A stretch of 64,000 bases of DNA. It comes from Meconema thalassinum. Lineage: Eukaryota; Arthropoda; Insecta; Orthoptera; Tettigoniidae. A model generated the notes under the pieces. The model did no database searches. It was not told the origin of the DNA and was given only the letters and a program-made list of their open reading frames with translations. A program made the position numbers and the translations under genes. This document shows, one piece after another, positions 1 to 9,584 of this stretch (the first letter of the stretch is position 1; each line of letters starts with the position of its first letter). The stretch is from NCBI GenBank assembly GCA_946902985.2, contig OX336389.2:1012057441-1012121440 (forward strand). The letters run 5' to 3'.

Positions 1-81
1 CTTCCGTGAGCAGCTATTTCTATCCTTGAAGTACAATAACTTTCGTTTTTGACCTGTGCATATGTTACTCTTCTGTTTCAG

Positions 82-220
82 AGATTAACAACTCTTCCGG
101 GGGACATAGGCCCAGTATGACGCTTATTGTGCCAGAGACTTCGTATTCCAGCTCGGAAGAAGAAGATTTCTTTGATGCCAATGAATACAGTGACACTCCG
201 AGTGCACCCCAATCCCCTAC
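82..220 (+). CDS. Internal exon, OSBP-related protein (ORP9-like), with FFAT motif
   Basis: This is a 139-nt internal exon. A pyrimidine-rich acceptor ending in AG at 80-81 precedes it, and a consensus donor GTAAGT starts at 221. In the open phase (2 nt, 45 codons, 2 nt) it encodes a segment with VPETSYSSSEEEDFFDANEY near its centre. D-F-F-D-A-N-E after a run of Glu and Ser is a near-perfect FFAT motif. Such motifs bind the ER proteins VAP-A/B and are typical of oxysterol-binding-protein-related lipid-transfer proteins. From memory, the serine-rich context before the motif resembles the linker between the PH and sterol-binding domains of ORP9. The family call is fairly good and the exact paralogue is inferred. 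No neighbouring exon is visible, so the flanks are probably very long introns. Confidence 0.62.
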
Positions 221-764
221 GTAAGTACGACTATAAGCTAATTGCTAATCTGCATTCTGGGTAATACTGTACTGGTGTGAACTAATGTTCAGCAATGTTG
301 GATCAATTGTGAAGTGCACCAAGTGTCCGAGGATTGGGAATGGAGTCTTACTTAAACAAAGGCTTATACATTTTGTATAGTACAGGTCGAAAACAATATT
401 TAAGATAATCCGAAACCCTTTTGGAATTTTATTGAAATAAGACTAGTTCAATTCAACTATCGATGACATAACCGTTGGTAACTCCAAAAGATGTATCCAA
501 AGGATTTGCGTGTTACATTCAAACTGTGTAGGCCACGCAGCCCGCGCTACTTCATATAGCGTCCCTGAATCAGTATCTATGATAACGTCTCATAGTTTAG
601 TAACAAGCCAAGTCGAAATGAGTACAAAAGGGTGGTACGAGAACTTAAGCCAAATAAATCGCGGAATTTGATGACATACCTGAGGATTTTAGCATGAAGT
701 TTACCCTACACGTTCCACTGCAATCAATCGCGTGATTTTTATTCAGTTTTTTTCTAATTCAATG
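221..764. other. Intronic sequence, nothing recognised
   Basis: This follows the donor site of the ORP-like exon. No open frame, RNA gene or repeat is recognised here. It is presumed to be intron. Confidence 0.4.
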
Positions 765-1300
765 GATAAAGGGCTTCATATGGAAACAGTTTACAGTGGT
801 TTTGCGAAAGCATTCAATAAAATTAATCACTGTGTACTCTTGAGTATATCAGGTTATCATCTGATATGTTGACATTGATTTCATTTTATTTGTCAGACAA
901 AAAACAGTAACGTTTGCTCAGGTCACATCAGTTCAGTTCACGGTTAATTCTGGAGTCCCGCAAGTCTCTAATCTTCGACCATTATTTTTCTGGTACTTAT
1001 TCATGACCCATGGAGTTAAGTAACATACTCTAAAGATTTATAAACTAATTTCGAATTATGATGTTGTTAAGTTGCAATTTTACTTGGATAATTGTTCTAT
1101 AATTAGAAGCTTTTCATTCGATCAACACGAGTGTGCCTGCAATAAATTACATCAATTATGCATACACTTAATAAAACACTTCTTACATAAATGGGGAGCT
1201 AAAATAAATAATTGTTATCACTGGTGCACTGTAAACAAATTCTTCTTCAGTATTAAGAAATGCTCTGTGACCACATTTTCAAGAAATACAAATATTCTTT

Positions 1301-1725
1301 GTCTGGAGTGTGGCGCTCTATGGAAGTGAAACTTGGACTATTGGTGCAGCAGAAAAGAGGAGAATTGAAGCATTTGAAATGTGGTGTTACAGGAGAATGA
1401 TGAAGATCAGATGGGTAGATAGGGTTACAAACGAAGAGGTATTAAGACGAGTGGGAGAGGAGAGATGTTTCTGGCGACTGCTAATGAAGAGAAGAGATAG
1501 GTTGGTAGGACACATACTAAGACATCCAGGAATAGCAAGCTTAGTTATGGAAGGAAGGGTCGAGGACAAGAACTGTAGGGGTAGACCAAGGTTAGAATAT
1601 GTTAAACAGATTGCCTTGGATGTAGGGTGTGGTAGCTATGTAGAGATGAAACGTTTAGCTCAGGACAGGGAGGCATGGAGAGCTGCATCAAACCAGTCAA
1701 AAGGCTGAAGACTCAAACAACAACA
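1301..1725 (+). mobile_element. 5'-truncated LINE fragment (C-terminal end of RT ORF) nested in older LINE
   Basis: An open frame at 1310-1708 begins ALYGSETWTIGAAEKRRIEA and continues through RRMMKIRWVDRVTNEEVLRR and a GHILRHPG segment. That is the usual C-terminal domain of endonuclease/RT LINEs. It ends in a stop followed by a CAA-repeat tail. The 13-bp sequence acaaatattcttt flanks it at 1288-1300 and 1726-1738 as a target-site duplication. This is target-primed insertion of a 5'-truncated copy. The intact frame suggests it is younger than its host LINE. Confidence 0.85.
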
Positions 1726-2056
1726 ACAAATATTCTTTTGCATAACTATGAAATTAATGGTGACATTTTACACAGATGTGATTATGTACAAGATTTGGGT
1801 GTCATTATTGATTCAAAGCTTTCGTATAACACGCATGTTCATACAATCGCAAATGATGGATACAGACTGTTATGAGTTTGTTGTTAGAATCACTCAAAGA
1901 ACTGCACGATGTATGTATGCTCTCTTAAGAAATTGTTAATTCCCTTATTAGAAGTAAACATCTGTGTTGTCTAGACTCATGACGATATGTGTGCTGTTAT
2001 TGAAACTGAACGAACTCAAAACAAGTTCTGGAGATATTTATATTATAGGAATATAA

Positions 2057-2371
2057 TAACCCAATAATAACCCCTGACACTACAGCCCATTAAGGGCCTA
2101 GGCCTACAAAGCGACCGCTGCCCAGCCATTTGGCCTACAGATATTGGGGTGACGCGTGGTCAGTGCATCGTGTCCCCTCGGCCGTTAATCTCGGTTTTCG
2201 TGACGGGGGCGCTGTCTCGCTGTCAGACAGCTACTTATTTATCCTCACGAGGCTGAGTGCACCCCGTTCCAGCCCTCACGTCAGTTTTTAAAGTCCCTGA
2301 TGGAGCTGGGAATCGAAACAGGGGTCTCCGGGTGAGAGGCAGACGTGCTACCCCAACACCACGGGGTTGGC
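2057..2371 (-). mobile_element. tRNA-derived SINE (minus strand)
   Basis: The reverse strand reads from a tRNA-like head at the right end. A box A-like tggggtagcacgt is followed by a box B-like gtttcgattcc (plus-strand complement near 2311-2321). The body is GC-rich and the tail, at the left edge, is AT-rich (ataacccaataataaccc). The 12-bp direct repeat ataggaatataa lies at 2045-2056 and 2372-2383. It is inserted in the 3' part of the older LINE. Confidence 0.82.
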
Positions 2372-3081
2372 ATAGGAATATAAGTAATAGAAAGAATCGC
2401 TTATAGGCGCCTTTTAAACCATTTCGATTTCATGCAGCTCAGTACGCGTAGAACCTTAGCACAGCAGATATGTCTTTACAAAACTGTTAATGGCATGTTA
2501 GATAATAATGAACAATGTCTCCAAATACTTAATTATGATGTGAAAAGTGCAAACCTTCGATTACGTCAAACATTTTATTGCTATGCTTCAAAAACTAATG
2601 TTCACAAAACTTCTCCTCTAATAAGAATATGCTATAGGTTTAATCATAGTTTCAAGAAAATCAAAGAGATTGACTTTGCTTCGTCATTTCCTTTGTATTT
2701 AAACTTGATAAAACCAATGATATGTAAGGGAAAGTTGATTTTGCGCTGAAACAGTGTACAGTAATACTTATATTGTCTTCTTAATTTATATTATTGTTTT
2801 ATTTATTTCCTTCTTTATTCAATGTCTGACATTTAATAGGCTATATTTACCAAATATTTCAACGAATGTAAATGGAATTCATTGTTTAGATTTGTAAAAG
2901 CCCCGTTGTTTCTTTTTGAGTAATTATGTTAACTTTTATTTGTATGAACACCAGTTTTTTTTTTTTTTTTTACAAGTTTTATTCTATCATCAGTTGTAAT
3001 TGGGATGATACACCCTGTTATGGATGTGTGTTAAGTAAGTAAGTAAATAAATAAATAAATAATTTAATTAATTAATTAAAA

Positions 3082-3461
3082 ATAGTAAGTATGCAGAAAC
3101 GGCCACCGAATACTATGTGTTGAGCTTTGGATAGGTCCATTGAGTGAGATAGCTGCACATTAAGTTGGTCATCCGTTAAGCAAAAACAAGGCGCTACCCC
3201 TAGAGTGGTAACATGAAACGAGAAAATTTTAGCTGACTTTTAGCGGAATATATTATGCCAGGAATGGTACACTTCTATTCTCTCTAATCCCGTCGTATTT
3301 TTTCGCGTTGTTGATTGACCCTAATACTCTTGCTGTCGGTGGATCTCGCATGGTATTGATTCTGTTACCATCACAGTCTGAACGCGTCTGTGGTGTGCAA
3401 CGAGTGTCACAAATACGACAAGATTGTAATGCCAGGCTAAGTGGGTATACAGATAGCCTTT
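3082..3461. other. Unassigned sequence
   Basis: No supported gene. A minus-strand frame at 3253-3468 has no recognisable features and runs into the SINE head, so it is treated as chance. Confidence 0.4.
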
Positions 3462-3671
3462 GGTCCACCTCCTAGCGTTGTGTTAGCTGTCACTGCGGAG
3501 GTCCGGGTTCGATTTCCTTTTCTGTCAAGGAATTAAATTCTGGTTTGAGGGCTGGAGCGGTGTACACTCAGCCTCGTCATTTGGAGTTGGGTTCGATTCT
3601 CACCTTGGCCATCCTGGAAGTGGTTTTCCGTGGTTTCCCACTTCTACTCCGGGAAAATGCCGGGATGGTAC
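3462..3671 (+). mobile_element. tRNA-derived SINE, 5' half, interrupted at GTAC
   Basis: A tRNA-like head (ttgtgttagctgtcac, then box B gggttcgattt at about 3507) is followed by the body. The body ends in ccgtggtttcccacttctac and gaaaatgccgggatggtac. It is the same family as the minus-strand SINEs near 58.5, 59.9 and 60.7 kb. The sequence stops exactly at GTAC (3668-3671), where the long-LTR chain begins. The 3' half is not found next to it. An inserted LTR chain is the simplest explanation. Confidence 0.8.
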
Positions 3672-5031
3672 TGCACCCTTATCCACGTGGTCTTACCTGA
3701 TGATATCCAAAAGAAAAAGCAGGATCGTAGAATCTGGAAGCCCCGGCTGAAAATAACCCCCAAGACACCACCACCAAGGATAGACCATGGATAGGAATAC
3801 CACAAAAATTAAAATGAATGTGATAAGAAGATGCCATTGGTCTATAAAAAAAATGAAAAATAGCCCAAAGTGAGCTACCAAGACTCTTAAAGATAATTAA
3901 ATTAATCTAATCTCGGGCGCGTTAAAAAGCATCCTAGCTAATGACCCACTGGTTCTCGAAGCGCATTCTAATTCGAATAGAAATCACTAAGTCATTCGTA
4001 TGGATTTTTAAAATTTAACAAAAGTTTATTAACTGAAACCGCAGTGTCGTGAAGTAGAAACTCCACTGAACAAAAGTTTATAATCTTATGCCTCTGCCGA
4101 AGCATGAAAAATGTTTAAGAAACAATCGCCTTAGTTAGGCCACACAAACTGCCTATCGTCTCATCATCATGAAGGAAGTAAAAAAAAAAAAAAAAAAAAC
4201 ACACACACAAAATATTCTGGTATTATCGAAAACCCTTTTTGATATATTTATAAAAATATTCTATTCAATCGTAGCAATTAATATATACATATTTTACATA
4301 ATTACATTTTATTTCTGAGATTTAGTTGCGCCTAGAATTATTCATCACGTTAATTTCATGTATTCATATGAATTCATTTGGTTTCAATTTTCAAGTCCGT
4401 GCCGTCCTAAATGACAAACAATTAAGCTAATCGGACGTAGTATTGTTAATTATATTGATTATATTTCATTTCACTTTCTCACAGATATTAGATTTTCTAT
4501 CACTCAATATTTTAGTTATAAATAGCTCAAGTTTATACAAGTATTAATATTACAGTCTTTCCAATTAAACTCTATTCTAAAAACAATTGTTACTAAAACT
4601 TAACAAATATTAACGATGTTGTTACAACACTTGGTTTCTTAAATGTTGGATTCCAAATTGTATATCAGCTTTCCACTAGCTAAAATCGTGACTCAATTTC
4701 ACGTTCAAAATAATACACCGTAGTGCACTCAGCAATAGCTCTAAAGCTAATTCAGCGCTGGAAAAATTGATATTGACTATCCACATATGTCAAATATCTC
4801 CTAAATTGCAATCCAAATACGCATACAAAATTCCATTATTACCATATCATCGCTAAACAGCTCTTAATAAATTCCAAACATTACGAATATTACACAAGTT
4901 TTTATACAATCATGGATAAATATGTTCCTTCAAATTAGCCAAAAGTTAAAGTGTCGAGAATAATCTTTATCAGAACAATGATAAAATATTGTATTCACAA
5001 GTCCAAATAACTGTGTGAGAATTCGAAGACT
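3672..5031 (-). repeat. Element 2, 3' LTR, left segment (U5 side)
   Basis: It starts TGCACCC directly after GTAC and matches 27273-28622 base for base apart from scattered differences. One difference is a poly-A run near 4180-4199 that is interrupted in the other copy. It is cut at 5031 by insertion of the Ty3 element and resumes at 20178. There is no supported gene; the minus frame at 3693-3881 is chance. Confidence 0.9.
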
Positions 5032-6270
5032 TGAAACGGTTTTACTGGCCCTCACTGTTGGGGTGTACAAATGTAATGTTTACTCTGACTAAGATATGTT
5101 GTATTAATGGGCGCCAAGACCTCAACGCTATGTTGAAATCTAAATGTATATTTAACAACACCTACCTCTGGTAGAACACCTTCAAGAATCTTTACACTCA
5201 GATCGTGGTATGATTTGATCATTAACCCAACTAACAATTGTATCAGGAGAAGGAATTTGGTCTATATCTAATGCTACCTACTGAAAGCAAAGATTGCATG
5301 GTTAAAAGAAATGAATTTATTATATAAAACAAGTATAGCAAAATTAATAATAATAATAATAATATATTTTAAATTTAAATTGGAGCGTTGCGATTTGAAT
5401 ATTACCGCTAGAGAATTACGTGAAAACGGAGTCGGATGAATTACTGATTTTACTATTATTCCCAAGCTATGAAGTTACTGAAATACTGAATATGAAACAA
5501 AGAAACGAGAGATTATGTAGTTCTGAGTCATTCGCGCTTACCATTGGAAATTGCCGTAGCATTTCCCTCGTACTGGATGCTGAAGAGAGCTTCACACAGC
5601 CTTCTGGACGTCGTCATCTTCTTCGTTAGTTGTAGAAATATTTGTAGAAATGTTATATTTATGGTCCGATCACATCTGAGCCAACCACACGTGCAACCAC
5701 AACGGTCAAGTTTTACAAAGATAATCGCCCTGCCTCCTCGGCGCGCAAACCATATATGCACTCGTCACCTCCCCTCTCTGGTGCCGTCTTCTTCACGCCC
5801 GCTCTTCTCTGATTGGCTGCGCTACCACGCGATCCTCCCCACCTCAGGGTCATTACACTCGGTTTGACGATGATGTCGATTACCGGTCCAGGCCATTTCG
5901 CCTTTTCTTGAAGCAGCAACCCCGCTTGCGTCACGCTTCTTGACAAGAATAAGCCTGTAGCCGAATTCCCAGTGACTCATCTCTCTCAACAAACTCTAAC
6001 TGACAAAATCCGAAAAATTCCGTAATCATATAATTTTCCGCGATAATGTTGTTCGTAATAATTCGCTTGATAGTGTTTTCTATAACATCGAAAACCTATC
6101 TGTATACTTATAATCTTATAAAAAACGCTCCAAAAAATACCTTAATAATAATAATAATAAGTTACATGAAAACTTCTCTTGGCTGAACAATTTGCCGCGT
6201 AAATAAATATTGAATGGCTTCCTACTGACTTATGTCAGTGGCGTAAAATACCCTCGAAAAACACGTTACA
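5032..6270 (-). repeat. Element 1, 3' LTR (left)
   Basis: A 1239-bp copy bounded by TG...CA and matching the right LTR throughout. It includes the AT-rich TAA-repeat stretches near 5345 and 6147. The short frames at 5420-5946 recur in the other LTR at 19323-19849 because the LTRs are copies, so they are not taken as genes. No clear polypurine tract lies next to its inner edge (6271). Confidence 0.92.
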
Positions 6271-6604
6271 TATTCGCCTCGGATCATCGGATGATTTACC
6301 GTGACGACGGTCCATCATGCGATTATCCCAGACACGTTAATAACTCCCCATCCAAAATACATATTACATAAATTAAATCACCCTAAATTACATATAGATA
6401 CACTCATAATTTTCTTTACGCTCTTTGCGTCAAAGTCTGTGGTCATTTTGGATTGCCCTGTGCAACCAGTCCAATGTTTTTCACTTAGATTAATGCTCCA
6501 CGGATATTTCCGCCTCTCAAATATCTCTATGTTGGGAAAGATATACATAAATAATGTGTGAGCACTGTGTATATATGATGTCACATCACACGCAATAAAG
6601 GTGT

Positions 6605-6669
<65 letters not shown>

Positions 6670-7100
6670 CACAGAACTTCCTAATTTCACTGGAGGTCGC
6701 TTCCATCTGGTGAAATTTAATCTCACTGATCTCACTGAGCACATGATCACACTATTGTGGCAGCGCATCGTGACCCTAATACTTAATCTCTCTGTAGATG
6801 AGACAAAATTAATATTGACTTCTGAAAAAAAAAAAAAAAAAACAGTAAGTGCGCATTACATATAACACCAAATATTTCTGTGCCGTAATCGCCCTGTCTT
6901 GTTAAGTTCCCGTAGACCAAATTCTACTTAATACTAGTTCACAATTCAGACCAGTTCTCCTCACTCAAATAATACCTTTGTACTAATTACCTTAAATTAC
7001 ACACCTACAACTCTTACATGGCGAGGCCGTAAACAGAAATCACGTGTGCTGTTATGTATGAGTTTCATGAAGGACTGTCTCGCCTTCTGATGGCGCATGC
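6271..7100. other. Internal, post-pol part of element 1; no gene recognised
   Basis: It lies between the 3' LTR and the hAT insertion. It contains a 58-bp AT dinucleotide array (6609-6666) and an 18-base A run (6825-6842). No envelope-like frame is seen on either strand. Confidence 0.5.
6609..6666. repeat. (AT)29 microsatellite
   Basis: An uninterrupted AT dinucleotide run of 58 bp. Confidence 0.97.
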
Positions 7101-9278
7101 CATACCAGCCAACTTTTACGGTTTATCCGTAAAATTTACGGAAATTGCAGCATTTTACGGTTTTACGGATGAACGGTGTCATTTTACGATTTCGCGGACA
7201 ACAATTTGAAACGATAATTTACATTCGATAATACCGCCCACTTCCGTACAATCGATTGTTTGCGTGGGTCGAAGGCAAGTCCAAGATAGTCGATAACTCG
7301 TTCTTTGATATGATTCGTACTTTAACCGTGTGATGTTTGTGTCGTCATTGTAATTGAATTTGAAGCCGGGATAACCGTTCTTCCATGTTAATCTTAGGTG
7401 TCGACGGGCTCTGCTTCGCATATTCTTTGTTCCGCTCCGTTCGCTCGTTGCGATTTAAACCATATTCTTTGACCACGTTAGTTGTTCATTGTTCGCGAAG
7501 TTGGCGTTCCTTGAATGTTTTCGTCTTTTAAGGTTATGGCATATTTTAATGAAGCGTTCGAGTTTTTGTGCTATAACTTCGTGCTTCGCAGTTTCCTGTA
7601 TTCCTTGGACTAATTACATTCGTTCCACGTGTGTGTGTGTGTGTTTTTTCTTCTACCATGTGCATATTCTTTCTTCACGAGGTTGGCGTCGTGTTCATTT
7701 AATGGTTTAAGACTTTGTGTGTTTTGACATGTTTTAATGAAGTGTTGGCTGTCTTAAGTGTTTTATGTTATAATTTTATGTGACGTTCAGTGATCCAGGT
7801 TCCTTTCGATGTTTTAGTAGATATCGAGAATGAACAAATCCAACAAGAAACAGTACTTCCAGACATTTAAAGAATCATACTCGGTTGATTTTCCGTGCAT
7901 ACTAAAACCAAGAAAGGGAGAAAAAATTGCCTTTTGCACGGTATGTGGGTGTGATATTAATATTGCACATGGTGGAAAAATTAAGTAATCATGTGGAGTG
8001 CGGTAAACACGTAAGTTATGTTAAATCGAAGGAAGATAGCACGAAAATCAACACCTTTTTTGCTAAGTCAGGAAACGTTGACATTGACGTAATTAGGGCC
8101 GAGTGTCTGTTTACTTCCTATTTGGTGGAACACAATGTGCCCTTAAGTGCGGCTGATCATGCTGGTGCTTTATTTAAGAAGATGTTTCCCACATCAGAAG
8201 TTGCAAAGAAATATAGTTGAGGTCGCACGAAAACGACATGCATTGTAAATAAAATGGCAAAAAATGCATCATCTGAAGTTGTTAAGTGCCTTCAGAACGG
8301 ACCGGATACAGATAAATCCCTTTTCTTTTCATCAGTGAGAAACTACTTTTGTACTGCCTGTGACTACATCATCAACAAGTTTCCACTCAAGGATGACGTG
8401 TTAAGGAATGCTCAAGTTGCTAGATTAGACAAAATCGAAGATGCACAGTTTTCTTCCATTCGTTTTTTTCTTGGAAAAGTTTCCTGTCATGTTATGCAAG
8501 GAAGAGAATGAAACTACAGATGAGGTGGTGAATGAGCTTCAGAGGCAGTTCACAGCTCTTCAGGTAGATGACACTTTGGCTGCACATCACGATGCTGCAA
8601 GTGATTCCAGTTGGGCACAAATATCAAGAATTCGTGGAACCGATGGACTTCTGAAGTATAACCGAATTTCTAGAGTATTGCTCTCTATTCTCACCATACC
8701 CCATAGCAATGCAGAATGTGAACGTGTTTTTAGCCTTGTGAAGAAAAATAGAACACAGTTCAGGTCATCCATGTCCAATGAATCTCTGGAGTCTATTTCT
8801 ATTTTGAAGACCAGGAGTTCTGGTCCCTGTTATGACAAAACATTTTCTCAAGACTTTTTGCAGGAAGCTAAAAAGGCCACAACCTTGACTTAAAAGTCGA
8901 ACTAGCATGTGATTTGCAGTGTGTATTATATTATTTCTTGCCTGTGTTACGTTAAACAAGTTTTATTGTTTAAAGCCTTTTTCAATTATCGTATATCAGC
9001 TTAATCTATCAAGGCAGTCCTGTTATGTCTGCTCCAAACCAATATTCACCACGACTGCTGCTGATTAACATGGATTTCTTCTTGATTGTTATGTTCATCT
9101 ACAAATCATGTAAGTAGATATGATTTCATTGAAGTATCCTGTTTAAAGCATGAATTATTGTATTTTGTAGCCAAGAAGTATTATTATTTTCGTCAAGCCG
9201 GGGTATGTCGAAAATCGTTAGATTTTTATGTCGCGCGTGAGTTTTACTGATAGCCCTTTTCAAAAGTTGGCAGGTATG
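7101..9278 (+). mobile_element. hAT-type DNA transposon, internally deleted
   Basis: The ends form imperfect terminal inverted repeats. The left end is cataccagccaactttt at 7101-7117, and the right end is its near complement, aaaagttggcaggtatg, at 9262-9278. The sequence gcgcat occurs on both sides, but a clean 8-bp duplication cannot be read. Between the ends are remnants of a hAT transposase: an N-terminal zinc finger and a C-terminal dimerisation domain. The element lies inside the post-pol region of element 1 and so inserted after it. Confidence 0.75.
7830..8893 (+). pseudogene. hAT transposase remnant (BED-like finger and hATC domain, catalytic core missing)
   Basis: The frame starts MNKSNKKQYFQTFKESY and reaches a C-x2-C of a BED-like zinc finger (IAFCTVCGCDI). 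After a frameshift near 7970 it gives the matching His/Cys pair (LSNHVECGKHV). A stop at 8218 and another frame change near 8480 follow. The last part, 8441-8893, contains RISRVLLSILTIPHSNAECE and a segment on to SLVKKNRTQFRSSMSNE, the typical hAT C-terminal dimerisation domain. The expected RNase H-like catalytic middle, usually a few hundred residues, is absent around 8300. It is dead and could at most be cross-mobilised. Confidence 0.8.
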
Positions 9279-9584
9279 CGCATCTTTTGTCTCGTGGACG
9301 CCTTAAGCAAAAATACCCTGTTCAAGCGCTCACCCATCTCTAGGAGACAAATGGGAATTCACCAGCGCTACCAAATTCTGGCCTTGGTGTATCGAGACAT
9401 TTTAGTGCTCAAGAGCATCCGACAATCCCGTCATATTTCCCTGTACCTTAAAAACTCTCAATTACTTACATACTACCCCCCTGTGTGACTTCTGATACGC
9501 CTGCCTGGAAGACCAGATCTTCCACGCACCAAACACCACACTTACTCATTTGATAGGCTGGCTCGCCAGCTAAACACACTTACT
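9279..9584. other. Element 1 post-pol sequence with a displaced polypurine-tract candidate
   Basis: No gene is seen. On the minus strand a G run (aggggggtag; plus 9474-9483) looks like a polypurine tract. It lies about 3.2 kb from the 3' LTR instead of beside it. Confidence 0.4.

Larger units (their letters stand above)
765..3081 (+). mobile_element. Degenerate Jockey/CR1-type LINE with two nested insertions
   Basis: Fragments of one reverse transcriptase can be followed on the plus strand, in several frames. About 780-840 holds motif A (GFAKAFNKINHCVLL). About 945-990 holds motif B (NSGVP, then a broken LRPLFF). The thumb region follows at 1060-1290 and 1740-1875 (HRCDYVQDLGVIIDSKLSYN). The C-terminal region lies at 2432-2749, starting LSTRRTLAQQICLYK. 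The 3' end is marked by a TAAG/TAAA repeat tail at about 3031-3081. Many stops and frameshifts make it dead. A LINE fragment (1301-1725) and a SINE (2057-2371) interrupt it, each between short duplications, and the protein resumes after each. The clade call rests on motif style only. Confidence 0.75.

Noticed and set aside
3253..3468. 71-aa minus-strand frame
   Set aside because: No recognisable motif, and it overlaps the start of a SINE. It is compatible with chance.
5420..5946. Frames recurring at 19323-19849
   Set aside because: These are the two LTRs of the Ty3 element. The repetition comes from LTR duplication, not from coding constraint.
6271..7100. Possible envelope gene downstream of pol
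   Set aside because: No long frame, signal peptide or transmembrane pattern on the minus strand between pol and the 3' LTR.
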